41,394 nucleotides of DNA from the NCBI GenBank assembly GCA_017473745.1, contig JAFUJP010000104.1, positions 1-41,394 on the forward strand. The letters are read 5' to 3'. Source of the DNA: Oscillospiraceae bacterium. Lineage in GTDB: Bacteria; Bacillota; Clostridia; Oscillospirales; Ruminococcaceae. Every line of letters begins with the position of its first letter. Position 1 is the first letter of the stretch. Shown one piece after another: positions 32,990 through 41,394 of the stretch. The position numbers and the translations under genes are program-made. The notes below the pieces were generated by a model. It saw nothing but the letters and a program-made list of their open reading frames with translations. It was not told the DNA's origin and searched no databases.

Positions 32990-34287
32990 ACGAGAAAATA
33001 ACCGTTATCGGCGCGGGGCTTGCGGGCTGTGAAGCGGCGCACAAGCTTTCGTCCCTCGGCTTTTCGGTTCGCCTTTGCGAAATGAAGCCCGAAAAATATT
33101 CCCCGGCGCACAAAAGCGAAAATTTTGCGGAACTTGTTTGCTCCAACTCCCTTAAAGCTCAGCGGCTCGGTTCTGCGGCGGGTCTTCTTAAAGAAGAGAT
33201 GCGTATGCTCGGTTCAATAACAATGGAAGCTGCGGAAAAAACCGCCGTTGCCGCCGGCGGCGCATTGGCAGTTGACCGGGAGCTTTTTGCGGAATATATC
33301 ACCGAAAAAATAAAATCCGACCCGAATATCGAAATCGTTTACGGCGAAGTTACCGAAATTCCCGAAGAAGGCATTGTTATCTTTGCAACCGGGCCCCTTA
33401 CTTCGGATGACCTTGCGGAAAACCTCAGAGTTCGCTTCGGCGGAACGCTTTCCTTCTATGACGCGGTTGCGCCCATCGTTTCTGCCGATTCCCTCGATTG
33501 GGAAAAAGTTTTCCTCGGTGCAAGATACGACCGGGGCGAAGCCGATTACGTCAACTGCCCCATGGATAAAGAGGAATACGACGCTTTTTACGAAGCGCTT
33601 GTCAATGCCGAAAGAGCGCCCCTTCATGATTTCGACGTTGCCGATCCGAAGGTTTACGAAGGCTGTATGCCCGTTGAGATTATGGCAAGCCGCGGGCACG
33701 ATACCTTGCGTTTCGGGCCGCTTCGCCCCGTCGGGCTTACCGACCCCAGAACGGGCAGACGCCCCTGGGCGAATATCCAGCTTCGCAGAGAGAATGCCGA
33801 AGGCACAATGTATAATCTTGTGGGATTCCAGACGAACCTGAAGTTCGGCGAACAGAAAAGGGTTTTTTCCATGATTCCCGGTCTTGAGAATGCGGAATTT
33901 CTCCGCTACGGAGTCATGCACCGCGATACTTTTATGGACAGCCCCCGGCTTCTTGATAAAAACCTTTCCCTTAAAGCGGAACCGAGGCTTTTCTTTGCCG
34001 GGCAGTTCACCGGCGTTGAAGGCTATACCGAATCCGCCGCAACGGGAATTTTGGCGGGCATCAACGCCGCAAGGTTTGCAAAAGGCGAAGAACCCCTTAT
34101 CCTTCCGAATCTTACCATGCTTGGCGCACTGGTAAATTATATAACCGATGAGAGTGTTGAAAACTTCCAGCCCATGGGGGCAAACATGGGGCTTCTTCCC
34201 TCTCTCCCGACCAAAATCCGCCATAAGGACGAACGCTATCTTGCTGTTGCCCAAAGGGCGGTTGCCGCAATGGAGGCGATTTTATGA
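32986..34287 (+). CDS. trmFO: Folate-dependent tRNA (uracil-5-)-methyltransferase TrmFO
   Basis: TrmFO uses methylenetetrahydrofolate and FADH2 to make ribothymidine at U54 of tRNAs in most Gram-positive bacteria. The FAD dinucleotide fold is at the start (ITVIGAGLAGCEAAHKL). The conserved SENFAELVCSNSLKA follows with Cys52, then GPLTSDDLA, FGPLRPVGLTDPRTGRRP, LVGFQTNLKFGEQKRVF and the C-terminal FAGQFTGVEGYTESAATG. The 433-aa length is normal. The ATG overlaps the topA stop (ATGA) and its own stop overlaps the plsX start, so it is translationally coupled on both sides. Confidence 0.96.
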   Translation: MNEKITVIGAGLAGCEAAHKLSSLGFSVRLCEMKPEKYSPAHKSENFAELVCSNSLKAQRLGSAAGLLKEEMRMLGSITMEAAEKTAVAAGGALAVDRELFAEYITEKIKSDPNIEIVYGEVTEIPEEGIVIFATGPLTSDDLAENLRVRFGGTLSFYDAVAPIVSADSLDWEKVFLGARYDRGEADYVNCPMDKEEYDAFYEALVNAERAPLHDFDVADPKVYEGCMPVEIMASRGHDTLRFGPLRPVGLTDPRTGRRPWANIQLRRENAEGTMYNLVGFQTNLKFGEQKRVFSMIPGLENAEFLRYGVMHRDTFMDSPRLLDKNLSLKAEPRLFFAGQFTGVEGYTESAATGILAGINAARFAKGEEPLILPNLTMLGALVNYITDESVENFQPMGANMGLLPSLPTKIRHKDERYLAVAQRAVAAMEAIL

Positions 34288-35291
34288 AAATTATAATGGA
34301 TATTTACGGCGGCGATAACGCACCTCTTGCTCCCCTTAAAGGTGCCGAAATGGCCGTTAAAGAACTCGGTGTTGAAATTATCGCAGTCGGAAACACCGAA
34401 GAAATGAAAAAAATCTGTGCCGAAGAAAATATTTCCACCGAAGGCATCGAATTTGTTGATGCTCCTCTTGTTATGCCCGTTTGCGCAGAGCCTACCTCCG
34501 CGCTCAAAGAATACAAAGAAAGCAGCCTTGTCAAAGGGCTTTCTCTTCTTGCGGAAGGAAAAGGCGACGCATACGTCGGTGCAGGTTCCACCGGCGCCAT
34601 CGTTGTTGCGGCGACCCTTATCGTAAAGCGCATCAAAGGCATCAAGCGCGCTGCGCTTGCTTCCGTCGTTCCGGGCATGGAAAATGATTATATGCTTCTC
34701 GACCTTGGCGCAAACGTTGAATGCCGCCCCGAAATGCTCAACCAGTTCGGCATGATGGGTTCCGTCTATATGCAGAGCGTGGTGGGCATCGAAAACCCCA
34801 CCGTCGGCCTTATCAACATCGGTGTTGAAGAAAGCAAGGGCACCGACCTTCAGAAACAGGCTTTCGAGCTTATGAAAAAAGCGGATTATAACTTCATCGG
34901 AAACGTTGAAGTGCGCGACGTTCCCAACGGAATCTGCGACGTTGCCGTTGCGGACGGCTGGACCGGAAACGTCGTGCTCAAGCTTATCGAAGGCCTCGGC
35001 AAATCCTTCGGCAGAATGCTCAAGGGTATGCTCATGAAGAACGCCTTTACCAAACTTTCGGCTGTTTTTCTTAAAGACGGCATTAAAAACTTCAAATCCA
35101 AGGTCGATGCTTCCACCAGAGGCGGCGCGCCCCTTCTCGGTATAGCGAAACCCGTTATCAAGGCACACGGCAACAGCAACCCCGTTGCTTTCAAAAACGC
35201 CATTCTTCAGGCAAAAATCTTTGTCGAAACTGACGTTAACGGAACTATTTCCTCCGCCCTTGCCAAAATGAAGGAGGAATCCGAAGAATGA
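34284..35291 (+). CDS. plsX: Phosphate acyltransferase PlsX
   Basis: PlsX converts acyl-ACP to acyl-phosphate for phosphatidic acid synthesis by PlsY. The protein starts MKIIMDIYGGDNAPLAPLKG and contains VKGLSLLAEGKGDAYVGAGSTGA, LLDLGANVECRPEML, VGLINIGVEESKGT and a C-terminal VDASTRGGAPLLGIAKPVIKAHG, all typical. The length is 335 aa. It overlaps trmFO by 4 nt and rnc by 4 nt. In many Firmicutes acpP or fab genes lie between plsX and rnc; here they are absent. Confidence 0.96.
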   Translation: MKIIMDIYGGDNAPLAPLKGAEMAVKELGVEIIAVGNTEEMKKICAEENISTEGIEFVDAPLVMPVCAEPTSALKEYKESSLVKGLSLLAEGKGDAYVGAGSTGAIVVAATLIVKRIKGIKRAALASVVPGMENDYMLLDLGANVECRPEMLNQFGMMGSVYMQSVVGIENPTVGLINIGVEESKGTDLQKQAFELMKKADYNFIGNVEVRDVPNGICDVAVADGWTGNVVLKLIEGLGKSFGRMLKGMLMKNAFTKLSAVFLKDGIKNFKSKVDASTRGGAPLLGIAKPVIKAHGNSNPVAFKNAILQAKIFVETDVNGTISSALAKMKEESEE

Positions 35292-35977
35292 GCAGCAAAG
35301 ATCTTTCTATTCTCGAGGAAAGACTTGGATATAAATTCAAAAACAGAAAATTCCTTGAAACCGGCGTCACTCATTCTTCCTTTGCCAACGAAACGAAAGA
35401 ACACGTTGCCTATAACGAGCGCCAGGAGTTCCTTGGCGACGCGGTTTTGAGCATCATCGTTTCGGATTACATTTTTGAGCATTATACCAACCTTCCGGAG
35501 GGCGAACTTACGAAGCTTCGCGCTTCCCTTGTCTGCGAAAAATCCCTTTGCGGTTTTTCAAACGAGATTGAAATGGGCTCTTTTCTCCGCCTTGGCCATG
35601 GCGAGGAACTTATGGGCGGCCGCGAAAGGCCTTCCATCCTTGCGGACGCATTTGAAGCAGTGCTCGCCGCAATCTATCTTGACGGCGGGATCGAGCCTGC
35701 AACCGAAGTGGTGCTCAGGTTTATAAAAAAGGCTTTGGAACACGTTGAAAACGTCGCTTTCAAGGATTACAAAACTCTTTTGCAGGAAATTATCCAGAAA
35801 AATCCCGAGGAACGCCTTTCCTATGTGCTCGTGGGCGAAAGCGGCCCCGACCACGACAAGCGTTTTGAAGTTGACGTAATGCTCAACAGCAACGTCATCG
35901 GCCACGGAATCGGCAAAAGCAAAAAGGCGGCGGAACAGATCGCCGCAAAAGAAGCATTGGAGCTGATGGGCGAATGA
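35288..35977 (+). CDS. rnc: Ribonuclease III
   Basis: RNase III cuts double-stranded RNA in rRNA precursors and structured mRNAs. The catalytic domain (residues 1-150) has the signature NERQEFLGDAVLSI and LADAFEAVLAAIYLDGG with the Mg-binding acidic residues. A C-terminal dsRNA-binding domain (about 155-229) ends GIGKSKKAAEQIAAKEALEL. The 229-aa length is normal. ATG at 35288 overlaps the plsX stop (ATGA), with AAGGAGGA upstream inside plsX; its stop overlaps the next start. Confidence 0.97.
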   Translation: MSSKDLSILEERLGYKFKNRKFLETGVTHSSFANETKEHVAYNERQEFLGDAVLSIIVSDYIFEHYTNLPEGELTKLRASLVCEKSLCGFSNEIEMGSFLRLGHGEELMGGRERPSILADAFEAVLAAIYLDGGIEPATEVVLRFIKKALEHVENVAFKDYKTLLQEIIQKNPEERLSYVLVGESGPDHDKRFEVDVMLNSNVIGHGIGKSKKAAEQIAAKEALELMGE

Positions 35978-36981
35978 AACACGCAAACGTAGCTTTCTTT
36001 GTTCCGATGGTGGGCTGTCCCCATCGGTGCTCGTTCTGCGACCAGAATTCCATAACCGGCGAAAGCGGGATCCCCACCCCGGAAGAGGTTGATAAAACCT
36101 TAAAGAAAGCTGCAAGAGAGCTCCACGGCTTTGCCGAAAAAAGCGAAATCGCTTTCTTTGGCGGCAGCTTTACCATGATTCCGCGGGAACTTATGTGCTC
36201 GCTTCTTGCCCCGGCCAAAAAATGGATCGACCGAAAGGCTTTTTCCGGCATTCGCATAAGCACAAGGCCGGATGCCATTGACGAAGATGTGCTCGCGGTG
36301 CTCAAAGAGTACGGAGTCACCTCCATCGAACTCGGTGCACAGAGCTGCAACAATGCGGTTCTTGAAAAAAACCGCCGCGGCCACAGCTTCGAGGATACTC
36401 AAAAAGCCGCGGAACTTATTAAGGCCGGCGGTTTTTCCCTCGGTTTGCAGATGATGACCGGCATGCCCGGTTCGACCAAAGAGGATGATTTGCTCACCGC
36501 GGCAAGATTTGCCGCCATGAAGCCCGACACCATGAGAATTTATCCGACCCTCGTGCTCAGAAACACGCCCATGGCAAAATGGTATGAGGACGGAGAATAC
36601 ATACCCCAGACCGTTGACGAAGCGGCGGCGGAATGTGCCGAGCTTCTCGACGTTTTCGAGCTTTACGGCATAAAGGTTATCCGCCTTGGGCTTCATGCGG
36701 AACTTTCTCTTGAAGATAACCTCATCGCGGGGCCTTATCATCCGGCATTCCGCGAAATTTGCGAAAGCATTCGCTTCCGCAAAAAAATCGCCCCGATGCT
36801 AACCCGCCTCCCCAAAGGGAGCTATACCCTTTCGGTTGCCCCTTCGGACGTTTCAAAATGCGGCGGTCAGCATCGAAGCAACATCGAACACTGGCAAAGC
36901 CTTGGTTATGAAATTAAAATCATCGGCGACGAAAAACTTTCGCCCGGTGATTTTGAGGTCATGATGGCAAATATGCCGTAA
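35974..36981 (+). CDS. Radical SAM protein, Elp3-like fold
   Basis: A 335-aa radical SAM enzyme with the [4Fe-4S] ligands Cx3Cx2C in GCPHRCSFC (C15, C19, C22), the GGE-like motif as FFGGSFTMIP, ISTRPDAID, SIELGAQSCNNAVL and LQMMTGMPGSTKEDD. These are the features of the Elp3-related clade often annotated as 'radical SAM protein' next to rnc and smc in Clostridia. Unlike Elp3 proper there is no acetyltransferase domain. The reaction is unknown. ATG at 35974 overlaps the rnc stop by 4 nt, which ends the topA-to-radical SAM coupled set. Confidence 0.88.
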   Translation: MKHANVAFFVPMVGCPHRCSFCDQNSITGESGIPTPEEVDKTLKKAARELHGFAEKSEIAFFGGSFTMIPRELMCSLLAPAKKWIDRKAFSGIRISTRPDAIDEDVLAVLKEYGVTSIELGAQSCNNAVLEKNRRGHSFEDTQKAAELIKAGGFSLGLQMMTGMPGSTKEDDLLTAARFAAMKPDTMRIYPTLVLRNTPMAKWYEDGEYIPQTVDEAAAECAELLDVFELYGIKVIRLGLHAELSLEDNLIAGPYHPAFREICESIRFRKKIAPMLTRLPKGSYTLSVAPSDVSKCGGQHRSNIEHWQSLGYEIKIIGDEKLSPGDFEVMMANMP

Positions 36982-36989
36982 TTGTTACC

Positions 36990-37015
36990 GTAGGGAACGC
37001 TGTCCTCAGCGTTCC
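36990..37015 (+). repeat. GTAG-headed palindrome, GGAACGCT stem type
   Basis: GTAG, GGAACGCTG, TCCT, CAGCGTTCC, directly after the radical SAM gene. Same head as the REP-like units in the RAYT genes, different stem. Confidence 0.65.
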
Positions 37016-37027
37016 GCAAATAAAAAC

Positions 37028-37087
37028 GGACCGTCAGCGCCCTGAGCGAAGCGAAGAAGTGCTCCTGGGGCAGACGACGGTCCCTAC
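37028..37087 (-). repeat. Nested GTAG palindrome, GGACCGTC stem type
   Basis: On the minus strand GTAG is followed by GGACCGTC and about 45 bp later by GACGGTCC. The loop has a GCCCCAGGAGCAC-type module with its own weak arms, similar to the module inside 26781-26845. Confidence 0.6.
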
Positions 37088-37127
37088 AGTTATTTTTTAT
37101 CTGACGCAATCTTTTTTTGAACAACCC

Positions 37128-37178
37128 TTCCGCCGCGCCATACGGCATGCGGCACCTCCCCTTGAAGGGGAGGCAATA
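37128..37178. repeat. Half-element of the bipartite palindrome upstream of smc
   Basis: Inner hairpin GCCGCGCCATACGGCATGCGGC-like (core CGCCATACGGCATGCGGC), then CTCCCC/GGGGAG and GCAATAAA, nearly the same as the right half of 30614-30769. It precedes the smc ribosome binding site; the 36982-37196 gap holds only these repeats. Confidence 0.65.
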
Positions 37179-37196
37179 AAAAAAGGAAGTGAAAAC

Positions 37197-40100
37197 TTGT
37201 TTCTTAAATATCTCGAGCTTTCGGGCTTCAAATCCTTTCCGGATAAAACAAGGCTGAATTTCGGCCGCGGAATGACCGCGGTAGTCGGCCCCAACGGAAG
37301 CGGAAAAAGCAATATCAGCGACGCCGTGCGCTGGGTTTTGGGCGAAATGTCTTCAAAAGCCCTTCGCGGCGGAAAGATGGAGGACGTTATTTTTAACGGA
37401 ACTCAGCTTCGCCATGCCCACGGTTTCGCTGAAGTTCGCATTTGTTTTGATAACACCGACCGCGCGCTTCCTCTTGATTCCGATGAGGTAATCGTTTCGC
37501 GAAAATATTACCGCAACGGAAATTCGGATTACCGCATAGGCGATAATATCTGCCGCCTTAAAGATGTCAACGAGCTTTTTATGGATACCGGCCTTGGCAA
37601 GGACGGCTATTCCATCATAGGCCAGGGCAAGATCGCCGAAATAGTCGGCGCGAAGCCCAACCAGCGCCGCGAAATTTTCGAGGAAGCCGCCGGAATTTCC
37701 AAATTCCGTTACCGCAAGGAAGAAGCTGAAAAAAGCCTTGCAAAAGCGGATGAAAACCTTCTTCGCCTTCGCGACAATCTTTCCGCACTTGAAGAAAGGG
37801 TCGGCCCCCTTCTTGAACAGTCCGAAAAAGCGAAAAAATTTCTTGAATATGCCGAAGAAAAGAAATCCCTCGAGATTTCCGTCTGGATGCGTTCCCTGCG
37901 CAGACTTAAAAGCCAGCTTGCGGAACAGAACAGCACCATCGGCGTTTATCAAAGCGAATATGACACCCTCGACGCGGATTATAACAATGCGGAAGAGCGC
38001 ATAAACTCTCTTTACGAGCAAATGAACAGCCTCGACGCCACCGTTGAGGAAAAGCGCGAAAAAATCACCCAAAATGAAATTGCCATAGGCGAACTCACCG
38101 CAAAGGCGGCCGTCTGCCAGAACGACGTTGAACATAACAACACCGAAATCTCGCGCATTGATGAGGAAATCGAAAGCCTTTCTTCCGATTCCAGCGAGGG
38201 CGAAGCCGCCCTTGAAAACCGCAGAAAGGAGCTTTCGGATAAAAAAGCCGAAGCAGAAAAACTTTCTGCCGAAGAAGCCCGTCTTAACGCTCTGGGCGAA
38301 GATATCGCCGCGGAAAGAACCTCTGTCACTGCGGAAAAATCCGCCGCGGAAGCAAAAATCGCCGAGGCGGATACCGAACTCGGCCATATCAGCGTTGTTC
38401 TTGCAACCGCAAAAAACGATAAGACCCAGTATAACGAGCGCCTTGAACAGCTTTCCCTTTCCGCAAGCCAGAAACTTGCCCTTGTGGATGGTTACAAAGC
38501 CGAACTTATTGAGGTAAACGACCTTCTTGAAGAAATCGAGGATAAAACCGAAAGCATAAACAACTCCAAAGCCGGCATGCTTATGAAACGCGACCTTCGC
38601 AAAAACCAGCTTGCCGCATTGGACGAAAAACGCGGAAAAATCCGCCGCGAAGCGGATAATTTCACCCAGAAGGCAAAGCTTCTTCAGGATCTTGAGCACA
38701 ACATGGAAGGCTTCGGCCAAAGTGTAAAATACGTTCTCGATAAGGGCGCCGCGGGTTCCCTCCGCGGAATTCTCGAGCCGGTTTCAAAAATCCTTTCCGT
38801 TGATGCAAAATACAGCCTTGCGGTTGAAACCGCTGTCGGCGCGGCACTCCAGAATATCGTCGTCACCGACGAGGACGCCGCAAAAAAAGCCATCAAAATG
38901 CTTAAAGAACAGGGACGAGGAAGAGTCACCTTCCTTCCTCTCACTTCCGTTCGCGGAAGCCGCCTTGATGAAAAAGGGCTTTCTTCCTGTGATGGATTCA
39001 TAGGCATCGGCTGTGACCTTGTCAAAAACGACCCGAAATATGACGGCATCGTAAAATCCGTTCTCGGACGCATTGTTGTTGCAGAGGACCTTGACTGCGC
39101 CGTTGCAATAGCCAAAAAATACGGTTATAAATTCCGCATCGTCACCCTCGACGGACAGCTTGTTAACGCTGGCGGTTCCCTCACCGGCGGTTCAAGCGTA
39201 AAATCCGCGGGTATCCTTTCCAGAAAACAGGAAATCGAGGAACTCCTCAAAAAAGCCGCCGCCGCGGAAAAACTCCTTGCGGAAGGCGAAGCGGATTACA
39301 ATAAACTCAAAGAAGAAATTTCCGCCATGGAAGCGGATTCCCTTGCAACCGAAAGCGAGCTTCGCACCCTTGCGGAGGATAAAATCCGCGCAGAGGGCGA
39401 GAAAAAACGCCTTCTTATGCAAATTTCCGATGCGGAAGCCGCCGGAGAAGAAGCCGAAACCCAGCGCAACATCCTCGGCAAGGCAATCAAAGATGCGGAA
39501 AACCGCATAGCCGAATATGAAGGCTATCTTTCCGACCGCACAAAGAAGAAAGAAACTCTTCTCAAAGAATCCGCCTCTATTGATGAAAAACTCGCCGCTA
39601 TCGGCGAAAAAGAAAGTAAAAACGCTTCGGATCTTTCCGCCCTTGCCCTTTCTGCCGCAATTATTCAGAAGGATATCGAGGCCGTTCAGAACGCCATCGA
39701 CCAGCTTCTTGAAAGCGGTGAACAGCGCGAAGAAAAAGTTTCTGCTCTCAACGAAAGAAAGAACACCATTCTTGATAAAAACTCTGCCCTTTCTGCGGAA
39801 ATCAAGGAAATCGAGGACGAAAAACTCCGCCTTGCCGATCTTTCCGAAGAAAACCGCACCGATATAACCGCTCTCTTTACCCAGCGCCAGGATTTCGAGC
39901 GCCGCACCACCGAGGAACGCTCCGCCCAGAGAAATACCGTCGGCAGAAGAGAGGAAGCTTCGGTTCGCCTTGCGAAGGCAAGGGCGCGCCTTGACGAGAT
40001 GCAGAAGGATTATGACCGCATCATCAGCCAGCTTTGGGATGAATACGGCATTACATACAGCATCGCCGAGGAAATCGCCGAAGAAATCACCGAACCCCAA

Positions 40101-40760
40101 AAGGCCCAGCGCCGCCTGAACGAACTTAAAAGCAAGATAAAAGCTCTCGGCCCGGTCAACGTTTCCGCCATCGAGGAATTCAAGGAAGTTAACGAACGCT
40201 ATGAATTCATGAAAACACAGATCGAGGATGCGGAAAAATCCCGCGACGAACTTCGCGGACTTATCCGCAACCTTATGGGCCAGATGCGCACCATCTTCCT
40301 CGACAGATTCACCCAGATCGCCGGCAACTTTGCGGTTGTTTTCAAAGAACTTTTCGGCGGCGGCGAAGCAAAACTTTCGCTTACCGACCCGGATAACGTT
40401 CTTGAATCCGGTATCGACATAACCGTTCAGCCCCCGGGCAAGATCATCAACAACCTTGCTTCTCTTTCCGGCGGCGAACAGACCTTTGTTGCAATCGCCA
40501 TCTATTTTGCGATTCTTAAAGTTCGCCCTGCACCCTTCTGCATTCTTGACGAGATCGAGGCGGCCCTTGATGAAGCGAACGTTGACCGCTATGCGGATTA
40601 TCTGCTCCGCCTTACTGAAAACACCCAGTTCATCGCCATTACCCACCGCCGCGGCACAATGGAACACGCCGACCGTCTTTACGGCGTAACCATGCAGGAA
40701 GAGGGCGTTTCGAAGCTTCTTGAACTTACCCTTGCGGAAGTTGAAAAGATAGAAAAATAA
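37197..40760 (+). CDS. smc: Chromosome segregation protein SMC
   Basis: SMC is the condensin ATPase that compacts and segregates the chromosome with ScpAB. The Walker A is VVGPNGSGKSNISDAVRWVLGE in part (GPNGSGKSN, about residue 32). Two long coiled-coil arms (about 170-500 and 670-1010) flank the hinge (about 510-665, GSLRGILEPVSKIL, VETAVGAALQNIV). The C-terminal head has the signature LSGGEQTFVAIA and Walker B CILDEIEAALDEANV. The start is TTG at 37197 (MFLKYLELSGFKSF), 7 nt after AAGGAAG. The longer open frame upstream lies in the palindromic repeats and is rejected. This gives 1187 aa, the usual SMC size. Confidence 0.97.
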   Translation: MFLKYLELSGFKSFPDKTRLNFGRGMTAVVGPNGSGKSNISDAVRWVLGEMSSKALRGGKMEDVIFNGTQLRHAHGFAEVRICFDNTDRALPLDSDEVIVSRKYYRNGNSDYRIGDNICRLKDVNELFMDTGLGKDGYSIIGQGKIAEIVGAKPNQRREIFEEAAGISKFRYRKEEAEKSLAKADENLLRLRDNLSALEERVGPLLEQSEKAKKFLEYAEEKKSLEISVWMRSLRRLKSQLAEQNSTIGVYQSEYDTLDADYNNAEERINSLYEQMNSLDATVEEKREKITQNEIAIGELTAKAAVCQNDVEHNNTEISRIDEEIESLSSDSSEGEAALENRRKELSDKKAEAEKLSAEEARLNALGEDIAAERTSVTAEKSAAEAKIAEADTELGHISVVLATAKNDKTQYNERLEQLSLSASQKLALVDGYKAELIEVNDLLEEIEDKTESINNSKAGMLMKRDLRKNQLAALDEKRGKIRREADNFTQKAKLLQDLEHNMEGFGQSVKYVLDKGAAGSLRGILEPVSKILSVDAKYSLAVETAVGAALQNIVVTDEDAAKKAIKMLKEQGRGRVTFLPLTSVRGSRLDEKGLSSCDGFIGIGCDLVKNDPKYDGIVKSVLGRIVVAEDLDCAVAIAKKYGYKFRIVTLDGQLVNAGGSLTGGSSVKSAGILSRKQEIEELLKKAAAAEKLLAEGEADYNKLKEEISAMEADSLATESELRTLAEDKIRAEGEKKRLLMQISDAEAAGEEAETQRNILGKAIKDAENRIAEYEGYLSDRTKKKETLLKESASIDEKLAAIGEKESKNASDLSALALSAAIIQKDIEAVQNAIDQLLESGEQREEKVSALNERKNTILDKNSALSAEIKEIEDEKLRLADLSEENRTDITALFTQRQDFERRTTEERSAQRNTVGRREEASVRLAKARARLDEMQKDYDRIISQLWDEYGITYSIAEEIAEEITEPQKAQRRLNELKSKIKALGPVNVSAIEEFKEVNERYEFMKTQIEDAEKSRDELRGLIRNLMGQMRTIFLDRFTQIAGNFAVVFKELFGGGEAKLSLTDPDNVLESGIDITVQPPGKIINNLASLSGGEQTFVAIAIYFAILKVRPAPFCILDEIEAALDEANVDRYADYLLRLTENTQFIAITHRRGTMEHADRLYGVTMQEEGVSKLLELTLAEVEKIEK

Positions 40761-40789
40761 GTATATATAAGTAATTTCAGGGAAAACTC

Positions 40790-40925
40790 AAATAAAAGCT
40801 CCTCGGTGGAGGAGCTTTCACCGAAGGTGACTGAGGAGGGGTGCGCATGGTGTATGCCGCGCATAAATATTATCCCTCCTCCACCGCTTCGCGGTCCCCC
40901 TCCTCCTCCGAGGAGGTTATTAAAT
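40790..40925. repeat. Bipartite palindrome after smc
   Basis: AAATAAAAGCTCCTC, GCTCCTC/GAGGAGC, inner hairpin TCACC/GGTGA, GACTGAGGAGGG, a central GCGCAT/ATGCCGCGC part, CCCTCCTCCACC, inner hairpin CCGC/GCGG, CCTCCTC/GAGGAGG and TTATTAAAT. It may also terminate smc transcription. Confidence 0.72.
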
Positions 40926-40944
40926 CGAAAGGCGGTTTTCCCTC

Positions 40945-41394
40945 TTGAATATACTTATGATAGATGATTCCCTGCTGCCGGAAAAGGCCGGGGCAGATTC
41001 TTCGCAAAAAGCAATTTTTTGCCGTATGATGGAAGAAAATCATCGGCGGAGGATTTTTCTTGCCAAAGAATTCAGCCGCCTTGGCGCGAACGTTCTTTTT
41101 GCAAGGCTCGAGCTTTGCCCCAAAGGCAGCGCCGAAGCTTTTGAATTCCGCGAAAGCGGAGGCATAAGCCAGGTTTTTGTGAAGGTTCCATCTTCACAAA
41201 AAGGATTCGGGCTTCACACAAAGGAGCTTATTGCTTTTTCGGGTTTGCTTTCGGATAATTTTGCAAGTATTGCGGGGCTTTTTTCGCCGGATGCGGTTAT
41301 TTGCGCGGGGATTTTGCCTTTTTGTGCCTCTGCGGCGGCAAGAATTGCCGACGCCGCAGGCGCCGTGCTCATAACGGAGCTTTCGTGCTCGCCA
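40945..41394 (+). CDS. Probable glycosyltransferase, N-terminal part (runs off the window)
   Basis: An open frame with no stop to the end of the window, 150 codons. It starts with TTG at 40945, 11 nt after AAAGGCGG; an ATG at 40957 is the alternative. The protein begins LNILMIDDSLLPEKAG and has the internal pattern LFSPDAVICAGILPF and AARIADAAGAVLITELS. This resembles the N-terminal Rossmann domain of GT4-type glycosyltransferases, where a DVIIASSTYP-like strand is followed by an AkLIFEVHD-like strand. This is a weak fold-level match and the C-terminal nucleotide-sugar site is outside the window. In many Clostridia ftsY follows smc; here it does not. Confidence 0.5.
   Translation, partial: MNILMIDDSLLPEKAGADSSQKAIFCRMMEENHRRRIFLAKEFSRLGANVLFARLELCPKGSAEAFEFRESGGISQVFVKVPSSQKGFGLHTKELIAFSGLLSDNFASIAGLFSPDAVICAGILPFCASAAARIADAAGAVLITELSCSP

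Noticed and set aside
37059..37196. N-terminal extension of SMC
   Set aside because: The upstream frame is translated repeat sequence; the conserved FLKYLELSGFKSF start and the ribosome binding site place the start at 37197.

Overview
The window looks like a chromosomal segment of a low-to-mid GC Firmicute of the class Clostridia, most likely an Oscillospirales/Ruminococcaceae-type gut bacterium. The evidence is the paired GlgC/GlgD ADP-glucose pyrophosphorylase, AddAB instead of RecBCD, TrmFO, the dnaG-rpoD pair, an infC-rpmI-rplT cluster with an attenuator leader, and a trmH-dprA-topA-trmFO-plsX-rnc-radical SAM-smc gene run. This is inferred from protein families and gene order; no 16S rRNA or other lineage marker is present.

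Layout. (1) 1-7.1 kb, minus strand: a glycogen operon read glgB-glgC-glgD-glgA. One intact REP-associated tyrosine transposase (RAYT) sits between glgD and glgA, a decayed one sits in front of glgB, and glgA carries a one-base frameshift. (2) 7.2-11.5 kb, plus strand: a threonine-aldolase-like PLP enzyme, a zinc-ribbon membrane protein, lepA, and a second intact RAYT starting 1 nt after the lepA stop. (3) 11.6-15.6 kb: dgt, dnaG, rpoD. (4) 15.7-19.7 kb: a BofC-like protein, a class A penicillin-binding protein, a 0.65-kb repeat-filled gap, and a small membrane protein. (5) 19.9-26.7 kb: addB-addA. (6) 27.0-28.5 kb: infC-rpmI-rplT with a consensus promoter and a structured leader. (7) 28.6-40.8 kb: an RNA methyltransferase, dprA, topA, trmFO, plsX, rnc, a radical SAM gene and smc. 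topA-trmFO-plsX-rnc-radical SAM are linked by 4-nt stop/start overlaps. (8) 40.9 kb to the end: the start of a probable glycosyltransferase.

The genes are mostly housekeeping. The unusual layer is the repeats. One family consists of palindromes headed by the tetranucleotide GTAG, the signature of REP elements mobilised by RAYT enzymes. In all three RAYT copies two of these palindromes lie inside the coding sequence, in inverted orientation, at the same positions and in frame, encoding VGRxLAPA and AGASxRPT. Within each copy the two 25-mers are exact reverse complements of each other, yet the sequence differs between copies. The second family consists of bipartite palindromes of about 60-160 bp with TTTAAAG-like or AAACTTG-like ends. 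Their inner hairpins differ between copies but remain self-complementary. These fill many of the intergenic gaps.

Two start codons also stand out. infC appears to start at AUA, and topA has no AUG/GUG/UUG that preserves its first conserved strand, leaving AUU (or AUC) as the likely start.
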